Of a stretch of DNA of 64,000 nucleotides, positions 14,311 to 28,790 are shown piece by piece. The stretch is taken from assembly GCA_963932145.1 (NCBI GenBank), contig OZ010616.1, positions 50,812,884-50,876,883 of the forward strand, given 5' to 3'. The translations under genes and the position numbers were made by a program. Origin of the DNA: Acanthosepion lycidas. Taxonomy: Eukaryota; Mollusca; Cephalopoda; Sepiida; Sepiidae. A model generated the notes under the pieces. The model was not told where the DNA came from and ran no database searches. It saw only the letters and a list, made by a program, of their open reading frames with translations. Numbering within the stretch: position 1 is the first letter of the stretch; each line of letters opens with the position of its first letter.

Positions 14311-17300
14311 TTTTCAATAATGCCATCATCTGAATGGTTCCAACTCATTGAATGTTCCCACCATTAGTAATTGGTGCCTTACACTGGAGATTAAGTGACA
14401 GCAAGTCTCCTCAATACTCCAGCACTCTTCTTAGTATTCTAGCTGTTTTCAATAATGCCATCATCTGGATGGTTCCAACTCATTGAATGTTACCACCATT
14501 AGTAATTGGTGCCTTACAATTGAGATTAAGTGACAGCAAGTCTCCTCAATACTCTAGCACTCTTCTTAGTATTCTAGCTGTTTTCAATAATGCCATCATC
14601 TGAATGGTTCCAACTCATTGAATGTTCCCATCATTAGTAATTGGGGTCTTACACTGGAGATAAAGTTATAGCAAGTCTCCTCAATACTCCAGCACTCTTC
14701 TTAGTATTCTTGCTTTTTTCAATAATGCCACCATCTGAATGGTTCCAACTCATTGAATGTTCCCACCATTAGTAATTGGTGCCTTACACTGGAGATAAAG
14801 TTATAGCAAGTCTCCTCAATACTCCAGCACTCTTCTTAGTATTCTAGCTGTTTTCAATAATGCCATCATCTGGATGGTTCCAACTCATTGAATGTTCCCA
14901 CCATTAGTAATTGGTGCCTTACAATTGAAATTAATTGACAGCAAGTCCCCTCAATACTCCAGCACTCTTCTTAGTATTCTAGCTGTTTTCAATAATGCCA
15001 TTATCTGGATGGTTCCAACTCATTGAATGTTCCCACCATTAGTAATTGGTGCCTTACAATTGAGATTAAGTGACAGCAAGTCTCCTCAATACTCTAGCAC
15101 TCTTCTTAGTATTCTAGCTGTTTTCAATAATGCCATCATCTGAATGGTTCCAACTCATTGAATGTTCCCATCATTAGTAATTGGGGCCTTACACTGGAGA
15201 TAAAGTTATAGCAAGTCTCCTCAATACTCCAGCACTCTTCTTAGTATTCTAGCTTTTTTCAATAATGCCATCATCTGGATGGTTCCAACTCATTGAATGT
15301 TCCCACCATTAGTAATTGGTGCCTTACACTGGAGATTAAGTGACAGCAAGTCTCCTCAATACTCCAGCACTCTTCTTAGTATTCTAGCTGTTTTCAATAA
15401 TGCCATCATCTGGAGTGTTCCAACTCATTGAATGTTCCCACCATTAGTAATTGGTGCCTTACACTGGAGATTAAGTGACAGCAAGTCTCCTCAATACTCC
15501 AGCACTCTTCTTAGTATTCTAGCTGTTTTCAATAATGCCATCATCTGGATGGTCCCAACTCATTGAATGTTCCCACCATTAGTAATTGGGGCCTTACACT
15601 GGAGATAAAGTGATAGCAATTCTCCTCAAGACTCCAGCACTCTTCTTAGTATTCTAGCTGTTTTCAATAATGCCATCATCTGGATGGTCCCAACTCATTG
15701 AATGTTCCCACCATTAGTAATTGGTGCCTTACACTGGAGATTAAGTGACAGCAAGTCTCCTCAATACTCCAGCACTCTTCTTAGTATTCTAGCTGTTTTC
15801 AATAATGCCATCATCTGGATGGTTCCAACTCATTGAATGTTCCCACCATTAGTAATTGGTGCCTTACACTGGAGATTAAGTGACAGCAAGTCTCCTCAAT
15901 ACTCCAGCACTCTTCTTAGTATTCTAGCTGTTTTCAATAATGCCATCATCTGAATGGTTCCAACTCATTGAATGTTCCCATCATTAGTAATTGGGGCCTT
16001 ACACTGGAGTTAAAGTTATAGCAAGTCTCCTCAATACTCCAGCACTCTTCTTAGTATTCTAGCTGTTTTCAATAATGCCATCATCTGGATGGTCCCAACT
16101 CATTGAATGTTCCCACCATTAGTAATTGGTGCCTTACAATTGAGATTAAGTGACAGCAAGTCTCCTCAATACTCCAGCACTCTTCTTAGTATTCTAGCTT
16201 TTTTCAATAATGCCATAATCTGGATGGTTCCAACTCATTGAATGTTCCCATCCTTAGTAATTTGTGCCTTCCACTCGAGAATAAGTGACAGTAAGTCTCC
16301 TCAATACTCCAGCACTCTTCTTAGTATTCTAGCTTTTTTCAATAATGCCATCATCTGAATGGTTCCAACTCATTGAATGTTCCCACCATTAGTAATTGGT
16401 GCATTACAATTGAGATTAAATGACAGGAAGTCTCCTCAATACTCCAGCACTCTTCTTAGTATTCTAGCTTTTTTCAATAATGCCATCATCTGGATGGTTC
16501 CAACTCATTGAATGTTCCCATCCTTAGTAATTTGTGCCTTACTCTCGAGAATAAGTGACAGCAAGTCTCCTCAATACTCCAGCACTCTTCTTAGTATTTT
16601 AGCTTTTTTCAATAATGCCATCATCTGAATGGTTCCAACTCATTGAATGTTCTCACCATTAGTAATTGGTGCCTTACAATTGAGATTAAGTGACAGGAAG
16701 TCTCCTCAATACTCCAGCACTCTTCTTAGTATTCTAGCTTTTTTCAATAATGCCAACATCTGAATGGTTCCAACTCATTGAATGTTCCCACCATTAGTAA
16801 TTGGTGCCTTACACTGGAGATTAAGTGACAGCAAGTCTCCTCAATACTCCAGCACTCTTCTTAGTATTCTAGCTGTTTTCAATAATGCCATCATCTGGAT
16901 GTTTCCAACTCATTGAATGTTACCACCATTAGTAATTGGTGCCTTACAATTGAGATTAAGTGACAGCAAGTCTCCTCAATACTCTAGCACTCTTCTTAGT
17001 ATTCTAGCTGTTTTCAATAATGCCATCATCTGAATGGTTCCAACTCATTGAATGTTCCCATCATTAGTAATTGGGGCCTTACACTGGAGATAAAGTTATA
17101 GCAAGTCTCCTCAATACTCCAGCACTCTTCTTAGTATTCTTGCTTTTTTCAATAATGCCACCATCTGAATGGTTCCAACTCATTGAATGTTCCCACCATT
17201 AGTAATTGGTGCCTTACACTGGAGATAAAGTTATAGCAAGTCTCCTCAATACTCCAGCACTCTTCTTAGTATTCTAGCTGTTTTCAATAATGCCATCATC

Positions 17301-19170
17301 TGGATGGTTCCAACTCATTGAATGTTCCCACCATTAGTAATTGGTGCCTTACAATTGAAATTAATTGACAGCAAGTCCCCTCAATACTCCAGCACTCTTC
17401 TTAGTATTCTAGCTGTTTTCAATAATGCCATTATCTGGATGGTTCCAACTCATTGAATGTTCCCACCATTAGTAATTGGTGCCTTACAATTGAGATTAAG
17501 TGACAGCAAGTCTCCTCAATACTCTAGCACTCTTCTTAGTATTCTAGCTGTTTTCAATAATGCCATCATCTGAATGGTTCCAACTCATTGAATGTTCCCA
17601 TCATTAGTAATTGGGGCCTTACACTGGAGATAAAGTTATAGCAAGTCTCCTCAATACTCCAGCACTCTTCTTAGTATTCTAGCTTTTTTCAATAATGCCA
17701 TCATCTGGATGGTTCCAACTCATTGAATGTTCCCACCATTAGTAATTGGTGCCTTACACTGGAGATTAAGTGACAGCAAGTCTCCTCAATACTCCAGCAC
17801 TCTTCTTAGTATTCTAGCTGTTTTCAATAATGCCATCATCTGGAGTGTTCCAACTCATTGAATGTTCCCACCATTAGTAATTGGTGCCTTACACTGGAGA
17901 TTAAGTGACAGCAAATCTCCTCAATACTCCAGCACTCTTCTTAGTATTCTAGCTGTTTTCAATAATGCCATCATCTGGATGGTCCCAACTCATTGAATGT
18001 TCCCACCATTAGTAATTGGGGCCTTACACTGGAGATAAAGTGATAGCAATTCTCCTCAAGACTCCAGCACTCTTCTTAGTATTCTAGCTGTTTTCAATAA
18101 TGCCATCATCTGGATGGTCCCAACTCATTGAATGTTCCCACCATTAGTAATTGGTGCCTTACACTGGAGATTAAGTGACAGCAAGTCTCCTCAATACTCC
18201 AGCACTCTTCTTAGTATTCTAGCTGTTTTCAATAATGCCATCATCTGGATGGTTCCAACTCATTGAATGTTCCCACCATTAGTAATTGGTGCCTTACACT
18301 GGAGATTAAGTGACAGCAAGTCTCCTCAATACTCCAGCACTCTTCTTAGTATTCTAGCTGTTTTCAATAATGCCATCATCTGAATGGTTCCAACTCATTG
18401 AATGTTCCCATCATTAGTAATTGGGGCCTTACACTGGAGTTAAAGTTATAGCAAGTCTCCTCAATACTCCAGCACTCTTCTTAGTATTCTAGCTGTTTTC
18501 AATAATGCCATCATCTGGATGGTCCCAACTCATTGAATGTTCCCACCATTAGTAATTGGTGCCTTACAATTGAGATTAAGTGACAGCAAGTCTCCTCAAT
18601 ACTCCAGCACTCTTCTTAGTATTCTAGCTTTTTTCAATAATGCCATAATCTGGATGGTTCCAACTCATTGAATGTTCCCATCCTTAGTAATTTGTGCCTT
18701 CCACTCGAGAATAAGTGACAGTAAGTCTCCTCAATACTCCAGCACTCTTCTTAGTATTCTAGCTTTTTTCAATAATGCCATCATCTGAATGGTTCCAACT
18801 CATTGAATCTTCCCACCATTAGTAATTGGTGCATTACAATTGAGATTAAATGACAGGAAGTCTCCTCAATACTCCAGCACTCTTCTTAGTATTCTAGCTT
18901 TTTTCAATAATGCCATCATCTGGATGGTTCCAACTCATTGAATGTTCCCATCCTTAGTAATTTGTGCCTTACTCTCGAGAATAAGTGACAGCAAGTCTCC
19001 TCAATACTCCAGCACTCTTCTTAGTATTTTAGCTTTTTTCAATAATGCCATCATCTGAATGGTTCCAACTCATTGAATGTTCTCACCATTAGTAATTGGT
19101 GCCTTACAATTGAGATTAAGTGACAGGAAGTCTCCTCAATACTCCAGCACTCTTCTTAGTATTCTAGCTT
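14311..19170. repeat. 18-monomer higher-order repeat (2430 bp), two tandem copies
   Basis: 14311-16740 and 16741-19170 are parallel. The marker TTCTTGC (in place of TTCTAGC) occurs near 14708 and 17138, GGAGTGTTCC near 15413 and 17843, AGTTAAAGTT near 16008 and 18438, and TTAGTATTTTAGC near 16591 and 19021, always 2430 bp apart. That is exactly 18 monomers. I saw about six differences between copies, for example CCAACATC against CCATCATC near 16756 and AATCTTCCC near 18808. After 19320 the match to a third copy fades, so this is a two-copy unit with a decayed continuation. Confidence 0.9.
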
Positions 19171-22100
19171 TTTTCAATAATGCCAACATCTGAATGGTTC
19201 CAACTCATTGAATGTTCCCACCATTAGTAATTGGTGCCTTACACTGGAGATTAAGTGACAGCAAGTCTCCTCAATACTCCAGCACTCTTCTTAGTATTCT
19301 AGCTGTTTTCAATAATGCCATCATCTGGATGGTTCCAACTCATTGAATGTTCCCACCATTAGTAATTGGTGCCTTACAATTGAGATTAAGTGACAGCAAG
19401 TCTCCTCAATACTCTAGCACTCTTCTTAGTATTCTAGCTGTTTTCAATAATGCCATCATCTGAATGGTTCCAACTCATTGAATGTTCCCATCATTAGTAA
19501 TTGGGGCCTTACACTGGAGATAAAGTTATAGCAAGTCTCCTCAATACTCCAGCACTCTTCTTAGTATTCTAGCTTTTTTCAATAATGCCATCATCTGAAT
19601 GGTTCCAACTCATTGAATGTTCCCACCATTAGTAATTGGTGCCTTACACTGGAGATTAAGTGACAGCAAGTCTCCTCAATACTCCAGCACACTTCTTAGT
19701 ATTCTAGCTGTTTTCAATAATGCCATCATCTGGATGGTCCCAACTCATTGAATGTTCCCACCATTAGTAATTGGGGCCTTACACTGGAGATTAAGTGACA
19801 GCAAGTCTCCTCAATACTCTAGCACTCTTCTTAGTATTCTAGCTGTTTTCAATAATGCCATCATCTGAATGGTTCCAACTCATTGAATGTTCCCATCATT
19901 AGTAATTGGGGCCTTACACTGGAGATAAAGTTATAGCAAGTCTCCTCAATACTCCAGCACTCTTCTTAGTATTCTAGCTGTTTTCAATAATGCCATCATC
20001 TGGATGGTCCCAACTCATTGAATGTTCCCACCATTAGTAATTGGTGCCTTACAATTGAGATTAAGTGACAGCAAGTCTCCTCAATACTCCAGCACTCTTC
20101 TTAGTATTCTAGCTTTTTTCAATAATGCCATAATCTGGATGGTTCCAACTCATTGAATGTTCCCATCCTTAGTAATTTGTGCCTTCCACTCGAGAATAAG
20201 TGACAGCAAGTCTCCTCAATACTCCAGCACTCTTCTTAGTATTCTAGCTTTTTTCAATAATGCCATCATCTGAATGGTTCCAACTCATTGAATGTTCCCA
20301 CCATTAGTAATTGGTGCATTACAATTGAGATTAAATGACAGGAAGTCTCCTCAATACTCCAGCACTCTTCTTAGTATTCTAGCTTTTTTCAATAATGCCA
20401 TCATCTGAATGGTTCCAATCATTGAATATTCCCACCATTAGTAATTGTTGCATTACAATTGAGATTAAATGACAGGAAGTCTCCTCAATACTCCAGCACT
20501 CTTCTTAGTATTCTAGCTTTTTTCAATAATGCCATCATCTGGATGGTTCCAACTCATTGAATGTTCCCATCCTTAGTAATTTGTGCCTTACTCTCGAGAA
20601 TAAGTGACAGCAAGTCTCCTCAATACTCCAGCACTCTTCTTAGTATTCTAGCTGTTTTCAATAATGCCATCATCTGAATGGTTCCAACTCATTGAATGTT
20701 CCCACCATTAGTAATTGGTGCCTTACAATTGAGATTAAGTGACAGCAAGTCTCCTCAATACTCCAGCACTCTTCTTAGTATTTTAGCTTTTTTCAATAAT
20801 GCCATCATCTGAATGGTTCCAACTCATTGAATGTCCCACCATTAGTAATTGGTGCATTACAATTGAGATTAAATGACAGGAAGTCTCCTCAATACTCTAG
20901 CACTCTTCTTAGTATTCTAGCTGTTTTCAATAATGCCATCATCTGAATGGTTCCAACTCATTGAATGTTCCCATCATTAGTAATTGGGGCCTTACACTGG
21001 AGATAAAGTTATAGCAAGTCTCCTCAATACTCCAGCACTCTTCTTAGTATTCTAGCTTTTTTCAATAATGCCATCATCTGAATGGTTCCAACTCATTGAA
21101 TGTTCCCACCATTAGTAATTGGTGCCTTACAATTGAGATTAAGTGACAGCAAGTCTCCTCAATACTCTAGCACTCTTCTTAGTATTCTAGCTGTTTTCAA
21201 TAATGCCATCATCTGAATGGTTCCAACTCATTGAATGTTCCCATCATTAGTAATTGGGGCCTTACACTGGAGATTAAGTGACAGCAAGTCTCCTCAATAC
21301 TCCAGCACTCTTCTTAGTATTCTAGCTGTTTTCAATAATGCCATCATCTGGATGGTCCCAACTCATTGAATGTTCCCACCATTAGTAATTGGGGCCTTAC
21401 ACTGGAGATAAAGTGATAGCAATTCTCCTCAAGACTCCAGCACTCTTCTTAGTATTCTAGCTGTTTTCAATAATGCCATCATCTGGATGGTCCCAACTCA
21501 TTGAATGTTCCCACCATTAGTAATTGGTGCCTTACACTGGAGATTAAGTGACAGCAAGTCTCCTCAATACTCCAGCACTCTTCTTAGTATTCTAGCTGTT
21601 TTCAATAATGCCATCATCTGGATGGTTCCAACTCATTGAATGTTCCCACCATTAGTAATTGGTGCCTTACACTGGAGATTAAGTTATAGCAAGTCTCCTC
21701 AATACTCCAGCACTCTTCTTAGTATTCTAGCTGTTTTCAATAATGCCATCATCTGGATGGTCCCAACTCATTGAATGTTCCCACCATTAGTAATTGGTGC
21801 CTTACAATTGAGATTAAGTGACAGCAAGTCTCCTCAATACTCTAGCACTCTTCTTAGTATTCTAGCTGTTTTCAATAATGCCATAATCTGGATGGTTGCA
21901 ACTCATTGAATGTTCCCATCCTTAGTAATTTGTGCCTTCCACTCGAGAATAAGTGACAGTAAGTCTCCTCAATACTCCAGCACTCTTCTTAGTATTCTAG
22001 CTTTTTTCAATAATGCCATCATCTGAATGGTTCCAACTCATTGAATGTTCCCACCATTAGTAATTGGTGCATTACAATTGAGATTAAATGACAGGAAGTC

Positions 22101-25100
22101 TCCTCAATACTCCAGCACTCTTCTTAGTATTCTAGCTTTTTTCAATAATGCCATCATCTGAATGGTTCCAACTCATTGAATGTTCCCACCATTAGTAATT
22201 GTTGCATTACAATTGAGATTAAATGACAGGAAGTCTCCTCAATACTCCAGCACTCTTCTTAGTATTCTAGCTGTTTTCAATAATGCCATCATCTGGATGG
22301 TTCCAACTCATTGAATGTTCCCATCCTTAGTAATTTGTGCCTTACTCTCGAGAATAAGTGACAGCAAGTCTCCTCAATACTGCAGCACTCTTCTTAGTAT
22401 TTTAGCTTTTTTCAATAATGCCATCATCTGAATGGTTCCAACTCATTGAATGTTCCCACCATTAGTAATTGGTGCATTACAATTGAGATTAAATGACAGG
22501 AAGTCTCCTCAATACTCCAGCATTCTTCTTAGTATTCTAGCTGTTTTCAATAATGCCATCATCTGGATGGTTCCAACTCATTTAATGTTCCCATCATTAG
22601 TAATTGGGGCCTTACACTGGAGATAAAGTTATAGCAAGTCTCCTCAATACTCCAGCACTCTTCTTAGTATTCTAGCTGTTTTCAATAATGCCATCATCTG
22701 GATGGTCCCAACTCATTTAATGTTCCCATCATTAGTAATTGGGGCCTTACACTGGAGATAAAGTGATAGCAATTCTCCTCAATACTCCAGCACTCTTCTT
22801 AGTATTTTAGCTTTTTTCAATAATGCCATCATCTGAATGGTTCCAACTCATTGAATGTTCCCACCATTAGTAATTGGTGCATTACAATTGAGATTAAATG
22901 ACAGGAAGTCTCCTCAATACTCCAGCACTCTTCTTAGTATTCTAGCTGTTTTCAATAATGCCATAATCTGGATGGTTCCAACTCATTGAATGTTCCCATC
23001 CTTAGTAATTTGTGCCTTACTCTCGAGAATAAGTGACAGCAAGTCTCCTCAATACTCCAGCACTCTTCTTAGTATTTTAGCTTTTTTCAATAATGCCATC
23101 ATCTGAATGGTTCCAACTCATTGAATGTTCCCACCATTAGCAATTGGTGCATTACAATTGAGATTAAATGACAGGAAGTCTCCTCAATACTCCAGCACTC
23201 TTCTTAGTATTCTAGCTGTTTTCAATAATGCCATCATCTGGATGGTTCCAACTCATTTAATGTTCCCATCATTAGTAATTGGGGCCTTACACTGGAGATA
23301 AAGTTATAGCAAGTCTCCTCAATACTCCAGCACTCTTCTTAGTATTCTAGCTGTTTTCAATAATGCCATCATCTGAATGGTTCCAACTCATTGAATGTTC
23401 CCACCATTAGTAATTGGTGCCTTACAATTGAGATTAAGTGACAGCAAGTCTCCTCAATACTCCAGCACTCTTCTTAGTATTTTAGCTTTTTTCAATAATG
23501 CCATCATCTGAATGGTTCCAACTCATTGAATGTTCCCACCATTAGTAATTGGTGCCTTACAATTGAGATTATATGACAGGAAGTCTCCTCAATACTCCAG
23601 CACTCTTCTTAGTATCCTAGCTGTTTTCAATAATGCCATCATCTGGATGGTCCCAACTCATTTAATGTTCCCATCATTAGTAATTGGGGCCTTACACTGG
23701 AGATAAAGTGATAGCAATTCTCCTCAATACTCCAGCACTCTTCTTAGTATTTTAGCTTTTTTCAATAATGCCATCATCTGAATGGTTCCAACTCATTGAA
23801 TGTTCCCACCATTAGTAATTGGTGCATTACAATTGAGATTAAATGACAGGAAGTCTCCTCAATACTCCAGCACTCTTCTTAGTATTCTAGCTGTTTTCAA
23901 TAATGCCATAATCTGGATGGTTCCAACTCATTGAATGTTCCCACCATTAGTAATTGGTGCATTACAATTGAGATTAAATGACAGGAAGTCTCCTCAATAC
24001 TCCAGCACTCTTCTTAGTATTCTAGCTTTTTTCAATAATGCCATCGTCTGGATGGTTCCAACTCATTGAATGTTCCCACCATTAGTAATTGGGGCCTTAC
24101 ACTGGAGATAAAGTGATAGCAATTCTCCTCAATACTCCAGCACTCTTCTTAGTATTCTAGCTGTTTTCAATAATGCCATCATCTGGATGGTCCCAACTCA
24201 TTGAATGTTCCCACCATTAGTAATTGGTGCCTTACAATTGAGATTAAGTGACAGCAAGTCTCCTTAATACTCCAGCACTCTTCTTAGTATTCTAGCTGTT
24301 TTCAATAATGCCATAATCTGGATGGTTCCAACTCATTGAATGTTCCCATCCTTAGTAATTTGTGCCTTCCACTCGAGAATAAGTGACAGCAATCTCCTCA
24401 ATACTCCAGCACTCTTCTTAGTATTCTAGCTTTTTTCAATAATGCCATCATCTGAATGGTTCCAACTCATTGAATGTTCCCACCATTAGTAATTGGTGCA
24501 TTACAATTGAGATTAAATGACAGGAAGTCTCCTCAATACTCCAGCTCTCTTCTTAGTATTCTAGCTTTTTGCAATAATGCCATCATCTGAATGGTTCCAA
24601 CTCATTGAATGTTCCCACCATTAGTAATTGGTGCATTACAATTGAGATTAAATGACAGGAAGTCTCCTCAATACTCCAGCACTCTTCTTAGTATTCTAGC
24701 TTTTTTCAATAATGCCATCATCTGGATGGTTCCAACTCATTGAATGTTCCCACCATTAGTAATTGGTGCCTTACAATTGAGATTAAGTGACAGCAAGTCT
24801 CCTCAATACTCCAGCACTCTTCTTAGTATTCTAGCTGTTTTCAATAATGCCATCATCTGGATGGTCCCAACTCATTGAATGTTCCCACCATTAGTAATTG
24901 GGGCCTTACACTGGAGATAAAGTGATAGCAATTCTCCTCAATACTCCAGCACTCTTCTTAGTATTCTAGCTGTTTTCTATAATGCCATCATCTGGATGGT
25001 CCCAACTCATTGAATGTTCCCACCATTAGTAATTGGTGCCTTACAATTGAGATTAAGTGACAGCAAGTCTCGTTAATACTCCAGCACTCTTCTTAGTATT

Positions 25101-28100
25101 CTAGCTATTTTCAATAATGCCATAATCTGGATGGTTCCAACTCATTGAATGTTCCCACCATTAGTAATTGGTGCCTTACAATTGAGATTAAGTGACAGCA
25201 AGTCTCCTTAATACTCCAGCACTCTTCTTAGTATTCTAGCTGTTTTCAATAATGCCATCATCTGGATGGTTCCAACTCATTGAATGTTCCCATCCTTAGT
25301 AATTTGTGCCTTCCACTCGAGAATAAGTGACAGCAAGTCTCCTCAAGACTCCAGCACTCTTCTTAGTATTCTAGCTTTTTTCAATATTGCCATCACCTGG
25401 ATGGTCCCAACTCATTGAATGTTCCCACCATCAGTAATTGGTGCCTTACAATTGAGATTAAATGACAGGAAGTCTCCTCAATACTCCAGCACTCTTCTTA
25501 GTATTCTAGCTTTTTTCAATAATGCCATCATCTGAATGGTTCCAACTCATTGAATGTTCCCACCATTAGTAATTGGTGCCTTACAATTGAGATTAAGTGA
25601 CAGCAAGTCTCCTCAATACTCCAGCACTCTTCTTAGTATTCTAGCTGTTTTCAATAATGCCATCATCTGGATGGTCCCAACTCATTGAATGTTCCCACCA
25701 TTAGTAATTGGTGCCTTACAATTGAGATTAAGTGACAGCAAGTCTCCTTAATACTCCAGCACTCTTCTTAGTATTCTAGCTATTTTCAATAATGCCATAA
25801 TCTGGATGGTTCCAACTCATTGAATGTTCCCACCATTAGTAATTGGTGCCTTACAATTGAGATTAAGTGACAGCAAGTCTCCTTAATACTCCAGCACTCT
25901 TCTTAGTATTCTAGCTGTTTTCAATAATGCCATCATCTGGATGGTTCCAACTCATTGAATGTTCCCATCCTTAGTAATTTGTGCCTTCCACTCGAGAATA
26001 AGTGACAGCAAGTCTCCTCAATACTCCAGCACTCTTCTTAGTATTCTAGCTTTTTTCAATATTGCCATCACCTGGATGGTCCCAACTCATTGAATGTTCC
26101 CACCATCAGTAATTGGTGCCTTACAATTGAGATTAAATGACAGGAAGTCTCCTCAATACTCCAGCACTCTTCTTAGTATTCTAGCTGTTTTCAATAATGC
26201 CATCATCTGGATGGTTCCAACTCATTGAATGTTCCCACCATTAGTAATTGGTGCCTTACAATTGAGATTAAGTGACAGCAAGTCTCCTTAATACTCCAGC
26301 ACTCTTCTTAGTATTCTAGCTGTTTTCAATAATGCCATAATCTGAATGGTTCCAACTCATTGAATGTTCCCATCCTTAGTAATTTGTGCCTTCCACTCGA
26401 GAATAAGTGACAGCAAGTCTACTCAATACTCCAGCACTCTTCTTAGTATTCTAGCTTTTTTCAATAATGCCATCATCTGAATGTTTCCAACTCATTGAAT
26501 GTTCCCACCATTAGTAATTGGTGCATTACAATTGAGATTAAATGACAGGAAGTCTCCTCAATACTCCAGCACTCTTCTTAGTATTCTAGCTTTTTTCAAT
26601 AATGCCATCATCTGGATGGTTCCAACTCATTGAATGTTCCCACCATTAGTAATTGGTCCCTTACAATTGAGATTATGTGACAGCAAGTCTCCTCAATACT
26701 CCAGCACTCTTCTTAGTATTCTAGCTGTTTTCAATAATGCCATCATCTGGATGGTTCCAACTCATTGAATGTTCCCACCATTAGTAATTGGTGCCTTACA
26801 CTGGAGATTAAGTGACAGCAAGTCTCCTTAATACTCCAGCACTCTTCTTAGTATTCTAGCTGTTTTCAATAATGCCATCATCTGGATGGTTCCAACTCAT
26901 TGAATGTTCCCATCCTTAGTAATTTGTGCCTTCCACTCGAGAATAAGTGACAGCAAGTCTCCTCAATACTCCAGCACTCTTCTTAGTATTCTAGCTTTTT
27001 TCAATAATGCCATCATCTGGATGGTTCCAACTCATTGAATGTTCCCACCATTAGTAATTGGGGCCTTACAATTGAGATTAAGTTACAGCAAGTCTCCTTA
27101 ATACTCCAGCACTCTTCTTAGTATTCTAGCTGTTTTCAATAATGCCATAATCTGGATGGTTCCAACTCATTGAATGTTCCCATCCTTAGTAATTTGTGCC
27201 TTCCACTCGAGAATAAGTGACAGCTAGTCTCCTCAATACTCCAGCACTCTTCTTAGTATTCTAGCTTTTTTCAATAATGCCATCATCTGAATGGTTCCAA
27301 CTCATTGAATGTTCCCACCATTAGTAATTGGTGCATTACAATTGAGATTAAATGACAGGAAGTCTCCTCAATACTCCAGCACTCTTCTTAGTATTCTAGC
27401 TTTTTTCAATAATGCCATCATCTGAATGGTTCCAACTCATTGAATGTTCCCACCATTAGTAATTGGTGCCTTACAATTGAGTTTAAATGACAGGAAGTCT
27501 CCTCAATACTCCAGCACTCTTCTTAGTATTCTAGCTGTTTTCAATAATGCCATCATCTGAATGGTTCCAACTCATTGAATGTTCCCACCATTAGTAATTG
27601 GTGCCTTACAATTGAGATTAAGTGACAGCAAGTCTCCTCAATACTCCAGCACTCTTCTTAGTATTCTAGCTGTTTTCAATAATGCCATCATCTGGATGGT
27701 CCCAACTCATTGAATGTTCCCACCATTAGTAATTGGTGCCTTACAATTGAGATTAAGTGACAGCAAGTCTCCTTAATACTCCAGCACTCTTCTTAGTATT
27801 CTAGCTGTTTTCAATAATGCCATAATCTGAATGGTTCCAACTCATTGAATGTTCCCATCCTTAGTAATTTGTGCCTTCCACTCGAGAATAAGTGACAGCA
27901 AGTCTCCTCAATACTCCAGCACTCTTCTTAGTATTCTAGCTGTTTTCAATAATGCCATAATCTGGGTGGTTCCAACTCATTGAATGTTCCCACCATTAGT
28001 AATTGGTGCATTACAATTGAGATTAAATGACAGGAAGTCTCCTCAATACTCCAGCACTCTTCTTAGTATTCTAGCTGTTTTCAATAATGCCATCATCTGA

Positions 28101-28790
28101 ATGGTTCCAACTCATTGAATGTTCCCACCATTAGTAATTGGTGCCTTACACTGGAGATTAAGTGACAGCAAGTGTCCTCAATACTCTAGCACTCTCCTTA
28201 GTATTGTAGCTCTTTTCAATAATGCCATCATCTGGATGGTTCCAACTCATTGAATGTTCCCATCCTTAGTAATTTGTGCCTTCCACTCGAGAATAAGTGA
28301 CAGCAAGTCTCCTCAATACTCCAGCACTCTTCTTAGTATTCTAGCTTTTTTCAATAATGCCATCATCTGAATGGTCCCAACTCATTGAATGTTCCCACCA
28401 TTAGTAATTGGTGCCTTACACTGGAGATTAAGTGAGAGCAAGTCTCCTCAATACTCCAGCACTCTCCTTAGTATTTTAGCTCTTTTCAATAATGCCATCA
28501 TCTGGGTGGTTCCAACTCATTGAATGCTCTTATTATTAGTAATTGGTGCCATACACAGGAGATTAAGTGATAGCAAGTCTCCTCAATACTCCAGCACTCT
28601 TCTTAGTATTCTAGCTGTTTTCAATAATGCCATCATCTGGATGGTTCCAACTCATTTAATGTTCCCATCATTAGTAATTGGTGCCTTACACTGGAGATTA
28701 AGTGACAGCAAGTCTCATTACTCCAGCACCCTCCTTAGTATTCTAGCTGTTTTCAATAATGCCATCATCTGGATGGTTCCAACTCATTGA
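19171..28790. repeat. Satellite 1, irregular mosaic section with short-range repeats
   Basis: The 135-bp periodicity continues, but no long register persists. Short-range repeats are visible: the variant TATTGCCATCACCTGG recurs at about 25384 and 26059, 675 bp or five monomers apart, with matching neighbours. Monomers with TTTAATGTTCCC cluster at 22580-23660. Several one-base deletions lie here (20416, 20830, 24390). Toward 28100-28790 monomers become more divergent, with ATACACAGGAG and GTATTGTAGCTC variants and a three-base deletion at 28716. Confidence 0.85.

Noticed and set aside
28524-28790. 88-codon open frame with internal repeats in satellite 1
   Set aside because: It is a chance stop-free reading of two 135-bp monomers; neighbouring monomers break it.
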